Positions 11,301 to 20,336 of a stretch of 64,000 nt of DNA are shown here, in pieces; position 1 is the first letter of the stretch, and every line of letters begins with the position of its first letter. A program made the position numbers and the translations under genes. Source of the DNA: Oscheius dolichura (Eukaryota > Nematoda > Chromadorea > Rhabditida > Rhabditidae). The notes below the pieces were generated by a model. That model searched no databases. It was not told the origin of the DNA and saw only the letters and a program-made list of their open reading frames with translations. Where the stretch lies: the NCBI GenBank assembly GCA_932521035.1, contig OW051493.1, positions 9,818,001 through 9,882,000 on the forward strand, given 5' to 3'.

Positions 11301-12074
11301 ATTGTGGTACTTTGCAGTCCCCGTCAAGATCACGAGTTGATGACCTCATCAAATTCCCAAAAAAAATGGAAAAGAACCGCTCTAATTCGATTAAAACGGC
11401 TGAAAAATAGGCGACCACGTGGAAATGGCGGCTTTTCGCCAAAGTTAAAAGGGAACTGGACTATCTCAGGAGGGAGAACAGTGAATAGCTGTTATCATTA
11501 TTGTTCTGGGGGAATATTATGGTGTTTTGAGGAAGACATTTTATCATAAATGATCGAATGTGATAAAAGCTATAAAAGGACACGACTAGGGTGAAAGTAC
11601 AGACGAAGGAAAGCGATGTTTTGGGGGTGTTTCTCTAATGATAAGAGACTGAGAGACAGGGGTCATGCCCCCGTGCGCAAACTTCTATATCGGTCAGACA
11701 TTAATATTCAACAAGAGTCTAGGATACGCTAGGAACTAGAAATATCAGGAATCTTTATTCATACTTCACATTTAAAAGAATATCAGCGATCAGCTGCCTC
11801 TTCCTTGCCTTTCGCACGGCAGGCGCGCTTCTTCCGCTCCTTGTTTCCCACCAAGAAGAAATACGAACAACTAGCAAAGCCTATCTTATAGAGCAGATTC
11901 TGCTGATTATTTTAACACTAAAAACATTTATAAAATGTTTGAAAGTTTCATTTGTCTGACCGTTTCTTGTGCAATAGAGATGCAGAGGACAATAGCCATC
12001 CTGGCTCTCAATTATCCATTTTTGTGGCTGTATGTGACCACCCTTCTTAATTTTCTTCCCTAGTTCTTCTTAAT

Positions 12075-13764
12075 ATGATCCCAATTTACTGGCTACTTTA
12101 TACAGTTATCTTTAATTGGTATGTAATTCTCCTTGTGGTGGCTGAAATTCCCGCCAAGATTCATAAAATCCCTCTTATCCTTCATAAAGAGGTAAATCCA
12201 CGGTATATTTTCTTCTAACTCACTTTCCAGGAACAATATCTCGGTGTTCTTGAGGTAGGCACGCCCGCGCAGAACTTCACTGTCCTGTTCGATACGACCT
12301 CCTCAAATCTGTGGAATCCCAGCTCCGAGTGCCATCGTTATGAACTGTTATGTGGTAAGACCAGGGAGAAGATGCTTGTAATAATGATTTCAGGGAATGG
12401 TAGCATATTTTGCCGGCATAAACATTTCTTACCGAATATGTCGGGGAGTTATGAGAGGGATGGACGGGATGTGACCTATGTGTATGAGTGGATAATCGAA
12501 GGGTGGCGGGGTCATGTAATTGGGAAGCTAGCCAAGGAGCATATTTGTATAAGTTGGGACACCAAGTCCGGGCCAGTAAAGCGCATTTCTGGGGAAGGGT
12601 GCGCCAGCTTTGCGCCTTTTCGGTGCAATATGTCTATATGGTTCCAGAATCCTCATGTTGTCTCTAATGAATCTACAGAAATACCTACCCTCCTGGACAC
12701 GATGGTTGAGCAGAAAGTGATAGAGCAGCCGATATTTGCTTTTTATCTAAATGGGTATGTTCTAATCTTATTCCGAAGTCTTTCCCTCCTCTCGTAGCTC
12801 TACTTCCCATAGTCAAGCACACGCTGTTTGAATCTTTACTAGCTGACTGTAGAACTCATTTTTCCAGAAACAATAGTGAACTAGCCATTGGCGGCATCGA
12901 TAAGAAGAGATTTACCCCTCCAATTCATTACCTCCCGGTTATTAATGGAACCAACTGGATGGTTAAGATGGGCAAGGTGAGGAGGCATTCATAAATATCC
13001 AATATGTCTCCGGAATACCAATTTGAGCTTTTGACTGAGTTCTAGAATCTATTGAGAAAGAAAACAACCCAGAAAGAAATCAGAAATCCTCCCTGGGGCT
13101 CCTCGTCCTTTTTTGTAAACATACGGTAAACAAGAGAGGGCCTGGATCCCCCTATGGACTTCTTCCATCACCAAAATTTCATAATTTCAGGTATCCTACG
13201 GCTCTACCGTAACCCTCTGCTCTGCCGGCTGTAATCTAACCTTCGATACTCGTACCAGATTCCTCATCGGGCCGTATACTGACGTTTTGAGCATTCACCA
13301 CGCGATGAACGCTTCTCCCTGGGGAAATGGCCAGGTATTTCCAACTTTTTTCTTTTATATTTTGTATTTACAGTATTCTGTTCCCTGTGAAGGAGTTGGC
13401 TCCCTTTCGGACATTGTTTTGACCCTAAATGGGGTGCGATTCACCTTCCAACCGAGGGATTACACCATAAAAGTGGGAATTTTTGGGGAGAAATGAACAC
13501 TTTTGGTTGAGAAAACGATCGGGAATGAGACTCTCTGCTTTACTGGGCTCTGTGCCGCGGATCTGATGGATAATGTCTGGTATTCTGGCTCGGAGCTCAT
13601 GACGAAGTGAGCTCATCCCGACCGGGTTAATAATTTCCAGATATTACACCATTAAATGCTGTATAGTCCATTTCCAACGGGTATTCTACGGAATATCCTC
13701 TCCGCTACGGGACCAGGAGGCCTTCAAACCTCTTTCCATAGCGGAGACGCGTCGCCAAATTTGA
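12075..13764 (+). CDS. Aspartic-protease-like protein, catalytic motifs lost
   Basis: Pepsin-family (A1) fold. Exons: 12075-12191, 12231-12354, 12394 to about 12577, 12648-12754, 12868-12976, 13191-13334, 13374-13472, about 13512-13604, 13641-13764. A hydrophobic signal peptide is followed by KIHKIPL, typical of A1 propeptides, but the remaining propeptide is almost absent. Family landmarks: GVLEVGTPAQNFTVLFD, SSNLWNPSSEC, LLDTMVEQKVIEQPIFAFYL, GNNSELAIGGID. The first DTG is DTT and the second DTG is DTR, so the usual catalytic pair is not intact. The segment normally carrying GILGLG is missing, and a family A fragment lies in that intron. The last 30 or so codons run into a family D hairpin repeat. 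The acceptor for the 13512 exon is weak (TTGAG). It is either a pseudo-protease with a binding role or a decaying gene. Confidence 0.7.
12568..12632. repeat. Family A fragment
   Basis: GGGCCAGTAAAGCGCATTT to TTTGCGCCTTTTCGGTGCAA, forming most of a short intron of the aspartic-protease-like gene and possibly supplying its donor site (GTAAAG). Confidence 0.6.
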
Positions 13765-13795
13765 ATCTGTAGAATATCCGTTGAAAATGGACAGC
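13660..13795. repeat. Family D hairpin repeat
   Basis: Imperfect inverted repeat: TAGTCCATTTCCAACGGGTA at one end and TATCCGTTGAAAATGGA at the other, with inner arms CCTCTCCGCTACGGGACC and TCCATAGCGGAGACG. The second copy is at 17818-17968. The coding frame of the preceding gene ends inside it. Confidence 0.75.
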
Positions 13796-14883
13796 TTTCA
13801 ATTTCTTATAAATCTTTATTAAATGCTATCGTTGTGTTTGTCTAAAGATGGGATAACCAGTAGGCAGTAGGCAATGAGCGTCAGACATTTCGATGAAGAT
13901 GAACTCGTTGCACGACATTCCGTTAGAGTTTCCCGAATATTCCAATACGCCCGGCTCTGTATAGGTATACATTGCAATACGCATCCATTCTGCTATTTTA
14001 ATCTAATAAATAGTATTTATTATTCTCTGGATGAAATAAACGTCATACCTCTATACACACGCCAGAGCAATATTGTGTTAGCTTTCGATTTTCAGACACG
14101 TTATTCAGTCTTTAGGCACCGCTAGGTTTGGACTCATTGTCCCTCCTTAAAAGGTCGTCCGAGTAATAAAACGCCACAGTTATCCAATGGAAAGGCCCAG
14201 GATGGGGAGAAGAGCCTCCAAGTCGAAGAGGATTCGAAGAGGACGGCAGGTGAGCCAGAATTCAAGAAGTGAGATGGATATATGCCATCTGGAATTAGTC
14301 AAATGAACAGATTTACATAGTAGAAAGAAAGGTCAAAGCTTGTTAAAGAGAAAAGAGCCGGAGTAGGTTTAAAAGAGAGCAGGGCAGACGGGTGGAACGG
14401 AGCAAAGAGACAGCCGAACGGCACTGCCCGGGGCAAATCGATAGGGCCACTAAACAACGGAATGTAAACAGAGAGGCGTTCCTCTTTAAACTGGGGACAA
14501 CAACACAGCTCAAGAGAAAGAGATTTTTGCTTGCCAGTGATATAAAAAAACGAGCTTTTCGTCGAGCTGACCAGAATAGATTTACCGGCTTCTCCAGTCG
14601 TTTTTATCCATTGTAGAATTTTCTCTCGCGGCTCGGAAAAGGATCGGTACTACGTGATTGGTAAATAGATGACGACAAGGGGGCCATAACGGGAACTGGA
14701 ACCCCCAGAGAGAACGGGTAATACCCGTAAATTACTTCGGAATTCCGGAAAATTAGTCCCTAACCCCCTTTTTATCGTTTGCCCATCATTCCATCCCACC
14801 TCCCGTGTAACATTTTCCAGCGATATCTCCCCGTTCTGCTGACCCAAATTGGCGAGGCCGTTACCCGGTTAGTCGATCTCCCC
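13796..14883. other. Intergenic, nothing recognised
   Basis: AATAAA-like signals near 13977 and 14032 may serve the upstream gene. A TTTTCCAG at 14812-14819 could be the trans-splice acceptor for the collagen mRNA. No other supported feature. Confidence 0.4.
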
Positions 14884-16064
14884 ATGGACGGTGCGTGCGC
14901 TCGGCCGGCTTGGGCCGTCAGCGCTATCTCCATCTTCTGCCTCGTCACTTTAGCCGCCTTCTTGCCTTTCCTCTATTTCCGTCTAGATGAAGCTCAAACA
15001 CGACTTCAGACCAGGATGGACGCTTTCAAGGTTCGTTTTCCCCATTTTTGGTCCGAATTCCGGGCGCCTGCACCCGTAAAATCTCGGCAGCAAGAGCCTT
15101 TTTTGTCTTCGGGACTTTAGCTCCTCCTTACGGGTGCAGGTGACATTTTCCCTGGCTCCATAAATCATTTTAAATGTTCCAGTTCACGGCGAAGAACATC
15201 TGGCAAGATATAGTCATCGTCCGTACCAGTCGGCCCCGTCGTCAGGGCTACGGCTCCTCGGCTGATACGTCTAACGGCGATAACCAGCAGTGTACCTCAT
15301 GTGTCCAGCTACAGTGCCCTCCCGGCCCGCCAGGACCTCCTGGAGTCAGTGGAGAAGGCGGAATGGACGGCGCTCCTGGAAGACCTGGTCCGTATTCCTC
15401 CTCTCCCTTGGAAGACAGTTAAATTTTCAGGAAAACCTGGACTAGACGGACTTGACGTTCCCCTGGACCCGGAGCCCTCTTTCCCTTGTGTCATCTGCCC
15501 GTCTGGTCCTCCCGGCAACCGTGGACCCCAAGGAGAGACCGGACGAGCCGGAATGTCCGGAGAGTCAGGCCACCCCGGCCTGCCTGGACGACCGGGAAAG
15601 CCTGGCCGTGTTGGAGATGCCGGAGCACAAGGAGAGCCCGGGGAGCCAGGAGATCCGGGAATTAAAGGACCACCCGGGGATGACGCCATCGGAGGAACGG
15701 GAATCAAAGGACCCCCTGGGCCACCAGGTCCCCGAGGACCTAAAGGCCCTCCGGGACAGAACGGACTCCCCTCACAGAATCCAGGACCCCCAGGACCGAT
15801 TGGAGAAACCGGGCCGCCCGGACCTCCAGGACCCCGGGGAGAGCCAGGACCTCCTGGACCTTTCGGCCCCCCTGGTTCGTTTTTTTCTAGAAGTTGATGA
15901 AGATTGTGGTTTTAGGTGATTCTGGAGAGCCTGGAGGTCACTGCCCCTCAAGCTGTGGAGTCCAAGAAATTGTCGCCCCGTCCATCAGCGAACTGGACAC
16001 CAATGACTACCCCTCGCCTGCTCCTCAGAGAAGTTATGGAGGAAATGGAGGCTATGGGAAGTAA
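14884..16064 (+). CDS. Cuticle collagen
   Basis: Exons 14884-15030, 15183-15387, 15431-15874 and 15916-16064 close in frame to 314 residues, typical for nematode cuticle collagens. The N-terminus has a membrane-anchor segment (about residues 9-36) and RTSRPRRQ, a likely subtilisin-type processing site. Then follow CTSCVQLQC and a short Gly-X-Y block, an interruption with VICPSGPPG, a long Gly-X-Y domain with few gaps, and a C-terminal non-collagenous part beginning CPSSCG. The cysteine clusters flanking the Gly-X-Y blocks fit inter-chain disulfides. The product is a secreted trimeric structural protein of the cuticle. AATAAA overlaps the region just after the stop (16066-16071). The first intron holds a family C hairpin. 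A mutated DNA-level copy of the third exon lies at 31335-31713. Confidence 0.93.
15068..15140. repeat. Family C hairpin
   Basis: GCACCCGTAAAATCTCGGCA on one side and a shortened CTTACGGGTGCAGG on the other, in the first intron of the collagen gene. Confidence 0.7.
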
Positions 16065-16065
16065 T

Positions 16066-16071
16066 AATAAA
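16066..16071 (+). terminator. Poly(A) signal of collagen gene
   Basis: AATAAA directly after the stop codon, giving a very short 3' UTR. A family B repeat begins within 15 bases. Confidence 0.6.
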
Positions 16072-16082
16072 GATTTGTTAAT

Positions 16083-16235
16083 TGTTGTGGGGATTTTCTG
16101 GCTTATGGTAATGGCTGGCCAGCGCACGTAAACAGCGGGTGCACGTTGAACGAAATTCGCTGAGTACATTTTCAACTTTAGCTGCTTTTATCTCTCGTAG
16201 TTATTCGTAATCAGCAGAGTTTAAAAAAAAGATAT
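16083..16235 (-). repeat. Family B dispersed repeat (reverse)
   Basis: Reverse-oriented copy: GC-rich hairpin end first, then GAACGAAATTCGCTGA and TAATCAGCAGA. Confidence 0.65.
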
Positions 16236-16508
16236 CGGTCATATCCTAACCGTCAAACAATTACTCCCAACGCCGCCAACGGCGGCCGGAGGCATACTTG
16301 TTTGAAAGGTGAAAATGCTCAGATTTTCCTTCATCTCTAGTTTTCTTTCTCCTTTGCTCTGCTATTGGAAGTAGGAAGGAGACTTCCATGAAAAGACTCC
16401 TAATAAAAACATCTTCAATGAATGGTTTCCTTTGAATCCCATTCCTTTACCAGTAAGTTAATCGAATCGGCTTCAATAGAGCCAATAAACTGTAACGAAA
16501 CGGACCGG

Positions 16509-16516
16509 TATAAAAG
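16509..16516 (+). promoter_or_regulatory. TATA box of cathepsin-B-like gene
   Basis: TATAAAAG 39 bases before the ATG. With initiation about 30 bases downstream the 5' leader would be under 15 bases, so this gene is probably not trans-spliced. Confidence 0.6.
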
Positions 16517-16547
16517 GGACTCTTTTGATTGTCCAGGCACTTGAGCA

Positions 16548-17780
16548 ATGTGCCCTCTATTTCTTTTTCTTCTACTCGTCGGAGCTTCCCCTGCTGTCGC
16601 CAACAAAGATGAGATCTTCATCCCATCCCTCAACGAAACCTTCCGTCTTATGAAGCCGTCTCCCGATGAAAAAGTTCAATCAGTTTTGTTGAGAAGTCCC
16701 GGTGATCCAGCTCCTGAAAATCGAACTGTCTTCCCGAAAAAGTAAGCCTAAACAAAATTAAAGCTGTACGCTCTCTATGATGGATTACGGCCTTTTACAT
16801 CCTAAATCATTTAGATTTGATCTGTCCGAAATGTATCCTGAGTGTAATCTTCGTCGGAGTTTCCATCAATACTGTGGTATAGCCAAAGATCTAAATAAAT
16901 ATCCAACTTCCAGGAACATGTGGAGCTGTGGCCGCTGCCACAATGATGACGGATGTCATATGCATTACCACGGGTAAAAAATCACCCGAAGTATCAGCCG
17001 GTGAGCTGTGCGACTGTTCAGGTGAGCGCTGGCAAGGTGTTCACCCTAACAGCGCTATCAAATATTGGATAAAAAACGGCATCACCTTTGGTGGATATGG
17101 GACGGTAGGCCACTCGAACTCCTAGCTTCCCTGATTTGGGGGCCCTATAAAGTTTTGGGACATCTTTATTGGGGGCAGAATTGACTTGAGCAGAATAACG
17201 ATTTACAGGACGGCTGCTATCCATATCAAGGACCGTCGAATAACCATAACACATGCCCGTATAAGAATGTGACCGTTTGTGACCAAAAGAGAAGAGCCTG
17301 CTCCTGTAACGGCCGACTCTACCGTAAGCTGTTCATATTTCTCGCGTAGACAAGGCCAATAATTTCAGCAAAACAACAAATAATAGCAGTTGGTGAATAT
17401 CGTCTTCAAGAAGCTCTCCTCAAGCATAAAGTCCCATTTTCGGCGTGCTTGAAAATGGAAAACAGTTTTAGCAATTACCGTCCTGGAGAAATACTCAAAA
17501 GCCAAGTAATTAATAGAGACAATTTACCAAATGAAAGTTCAGATTCCAATAGACGACTACTGCAATCATGCTATGAAGCTCATCGGATGGGATACTGATC
17601 CCAAGACTGGGGAACCATTCTGGATTTTGGTCAATTCGTGGGGGCCCAAGTGGGGAATGAACGGTAAGATGGATAATGACAGAATAAGGCCTTGTTTGCC
17701 TAGGTACAATGCATATCCGACTGGGGCACAATGACGCCAATTTGGACGTCCACTGGCATCACACTGCTCTTTTGAAATAA
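16548..17780 (+). CDS. Cathepsin-B-like cysteine protease
   Basis: Papain family (C1A). Seven exons (16548-16741, 16815-16876, 16914-17104, 17209-17323, 17369-17505, 17543-17663, 17704-17780) close in frame to 298 residues. Signal peptide MCPLFLFLLLVGASPAVA. A short propeptide is followed by a mature start with FDLSEMYPEC. The active-site region reads CGTCGAVAAATMMTD in place of the usual CGSCWA; the catalytic Cys is kept but the following Trp is Gly. Catalytic His is in CNHAMKLIGWD and Asn in LVNSWGPKWG. AIKYWIKNGITFGG and GCYPY fit cathepsin B. The Gln before the active site is one residue closer to CG than usual, and the HH of the occluding loop is not evident. It is probably a secreted or gut protease of altered activity. 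AATAAA overlaps the stop. Confidence 0.85.
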
Positions 17781-17817
17781 ACATGCAATTAGGGTAGTTG
17801 TTCTTTAGGGTAAATTA

Positions 17818-17968
17818 AGTATAGTCCGTTTCCAACGGATATGTCACGGGATTTAAAGGTCTGTCGCGCCTCCGCTGTGAGACCAGACTTCTTCCGACTT
17901 GGTCTCGCAACGGAGATGCGCCGCGAAATTTGAACTCGTGACATATCCGTTGGAAACGGACCATAGGC
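17818..17968. repeat. Family D hairpin repeat
   Basis: Near-perfect terminal arms TAGTCCGTTTCCAACGGATA and its complement at 17945-17965, inner arms CGCCTCCGCTGTGAGACCA and TGGTCTCGCAACGGAGATGCG. Confidence 0.8.
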
Positions 17969-18245
17969 TCTGGGAGGGGATGGTAAAGCAGCCACCGTCT
18001 CGAAAATAATTGCCTTTCGTTTCATATACCGCATATTATAAGAAACGAAAATCAGGAGAGCTCCTGGACTCCTGACAATTCTTTTAAAGCATTTATTGCT
18101 GATAAATAAGAACAAAATAATGCACAAAATAAAATATTAAAGATTCCGGGAGGTTTTCAAACCAGCGCGCGACTTCCCGGGATCATTCGTCACCAAATTC
18201 CACCAATCCTGGCAATTGTCGCGGCTTTTCTGAATCTCCTACAGT

Positions 18246-19636
18246 CAAAATATCTCCCCAGGCTTACTAGTAATCCTCTCGAACAGTTTACTGTCTACCG
18301 TATCCGGTTCGCCATCAATAGCTGACATTGTTTCAACTTCTCCCGATTTTGGCAAGGTTTCTCTTGATTTTGGAGTGAAAACAACTGTAAAGCCTAAAAT
18401 GTCATTTTCACTGGAAAAAAGGAGGAAAAATCCCACCTTCTGTTCCAATCTGAGGTCGGAGAGTAGGATTAGGGCGAGGAGTAACCATTGGAGCCGGCAG
18501 GGGAGCTGCTGGTGGGACTGGAAGGGATTTTTATAGTTTTGGACCAAAAACGGCCCCCTGGCGGAATCTAGATGGTTTTGGAAGCCAGTTTAAAGTTCAT
18601 CTCCAGACAACCAAAACCAAAAATCCATCTCCAGACAACCAAAAAGAGATAGGAAGAAAATAAAGAGGAAAACCTACACATTCCCTGGAAGAAGCTCTTC
18701 ATATTGTCCAAAAAGGCTCCAAATTGGCCTCCAGGATAAAGAGGAGGATTATTATTGCCGAAATTCAGCTGGCTGCCGAGATCCACCCCGCCACTCGGCT
18801 GAACTCCCAGCCCGGAGTCGACTCCAACCCTCTGCCCGGCTACGAGGGCTCCACCACCGGCTGAAATAGTCTATTCTGAGGTATTTGTGCTTTGAACACG
18901 ATCTTCCATAGTGTGACAGCGTTCACAAAGTGAAACGACAACCGGACAACAACAAAGAACAGCTACCGATAAACATCTCGTACAGTCGTTTTTCGTGGGA
19001 GAAAACGGGGGTTGGAGAGAGAATTTCCCGTTGTTTGGTGACTGAATGCTGCTGCAATGGACGCCAGAGAGCATTGAACAAAATATTGGGGAAGAAAGAG
19101 CTGGAACCCTGGGTCAGTCGAAAAAAGCATCCCTCTGGAAGCTGGCCACCACTTCCCAAATGGATTTCCGAGCCCTTTTGGCATTCTGAACCAGCCATCC
19201 GGCTTCTCAGGGGTCCTGTTGGGCCCCTCGGGCTACTTCAATGGGGCACATTAGGATTTCGACTTCCACCAGCCTTCGGAGCGCCAAGTTCCCCGCCGAG
19301 ACCCCCAAAGATCGCCCGGTCCCCCTTGGTTGCGGCCACAAGGAAGCCTTCCTCCCCACTCCTCCGTAAAGCCTGAAAATTCCAGTAAATTGAAGACTCA
19401 CTCTGTAGTCCGAAGCCATTAGGTCCCTGCCCAAGTTTCAGACCGCGATCCCCGCCGAATCCCAAGATATTGGCGCTCTGTCCGAGGCCAAGGTCCCAGC
19501 CGCCATTGCCAGTCGGGTGAAAGCCGAACTGTCCGAGATTAATCTGCGCCGCGGCTGAAAAGACGACGGGAACAGGGAGAAAGGGAAGAGTCTTACCAGT
19601 GGATATTAACCAGTTGAGAAGGAGAGAAGGAAGCAT
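18246..19636 (-). CDS. Secreted Gly/Pro/aromatic-rich protein
   Basis: Not recognised as a known family. The first two exons are clear: 19636-19597 and 19554-19402 encode a signal peptide MLPSLLLNWLISTAAA and then a repetitive GQFGFHPTGNGGWDLGLG type sequence. Further Gly-, Asn- and Pro-rich exons follow, among them one around 19195-19100 (RMPKGLGNPFGKWW), one around 18860-18680 (LGSQLNFGNNNPPLYPGG) and a last one at about 18395-18246 ending SKPGEIF. I could not fix every splice site, so the extent is firmer than the internal model. Low-complexity secreted proteins of this kind are common in nematode cuticle, gland or egg-shell products; that is inference. Confidence 0.5.
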
Positions 19637-20336
19637 TTAGAAGGGAGGAGGAGGAAGAAGAAAGTCTTCGAGAGGAGGCCCGTGTGGGCATACGAGTGGG
19701 CGAGTCTCGCCGCCTCATCGGCCTTCTTCTTCTCTTCTTTGTTGTCCACCGGCATGCTTCATGTGTCTCGTGTTGTAACGCGTGTGATATAATAGCCGAA
19801 CACACTGTGAATCAGAGAATTCTTTCCCTCAGGCAACGGACCGGTTCCCCCTCTTAAAAGTCGAGGACACAGATTGGCGTCTCCCTATTGTAGACGGCCG
19901 GCGGGCGAGGGTGGCACACCATTAGTCTCAACTACATGACGTTTTTCTCGTCGTTAAAGTGCCGAGAACGCCGTAATACAATAATTTAAACGGAAAGCTG
20001 GTATGCATCACGTCATTTTGAACGGATAAATAGCCGAGAATAACAAGATCAAGAATCCGGACTCATCTTTGAGGACTATACCCGATCCACCGTGTTTTGG
20101 CTTTAAAATATTCAGAATTTTGTGCTGATTACGAATAACTAATTTAAAAATTATAAGAACGTCAAAAAATTGAAGAAAAATGCATATGAAGGCGAAAGTT
20201 TGTTCAGCGAATTTAGTCCAACGCGCGCCAAGCAACGGACGCCTGCTGTTTACGGGCATTGGGGGGGGGGGGGGGGCAACTACAGTAAGCCAGAAAATAG
20301 CTATACAGCTACCAGAAATGCCATAATTAAACTGGT
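19637..20336. other. Intergenic with one family B repeat
   Basis: Only the family B copy (20098-20296) is recognised. Its hairpin tip is replaced by a G homopolymer of about 17 at 20261-20276. Confidence 0.5.
20098..20296 (+). repeat. Family B dispersed repeat
   Basis: Full copy with ATTCAGAATTTTGTGCTGAT, TTCAGCGAATTTAGTCC and CCAACGCGCGCCAAGC, ending in a poly-G tract. Confidence 0.7.

Noticed and set aside
11580..11720. Small-RNA or spliced-leader RNA gene
   Set aside because: Two short local hairpins but no leader sequence, Sm site or Pol III boxes.
15309..15919. Long frames overlapping the collagen Gly-X-Y exons on both strands
   Set aside because: They are shadows of the Gly-X-Y repeat; only the Gly-X-Y frame joins the anchor and C-terminal exons.
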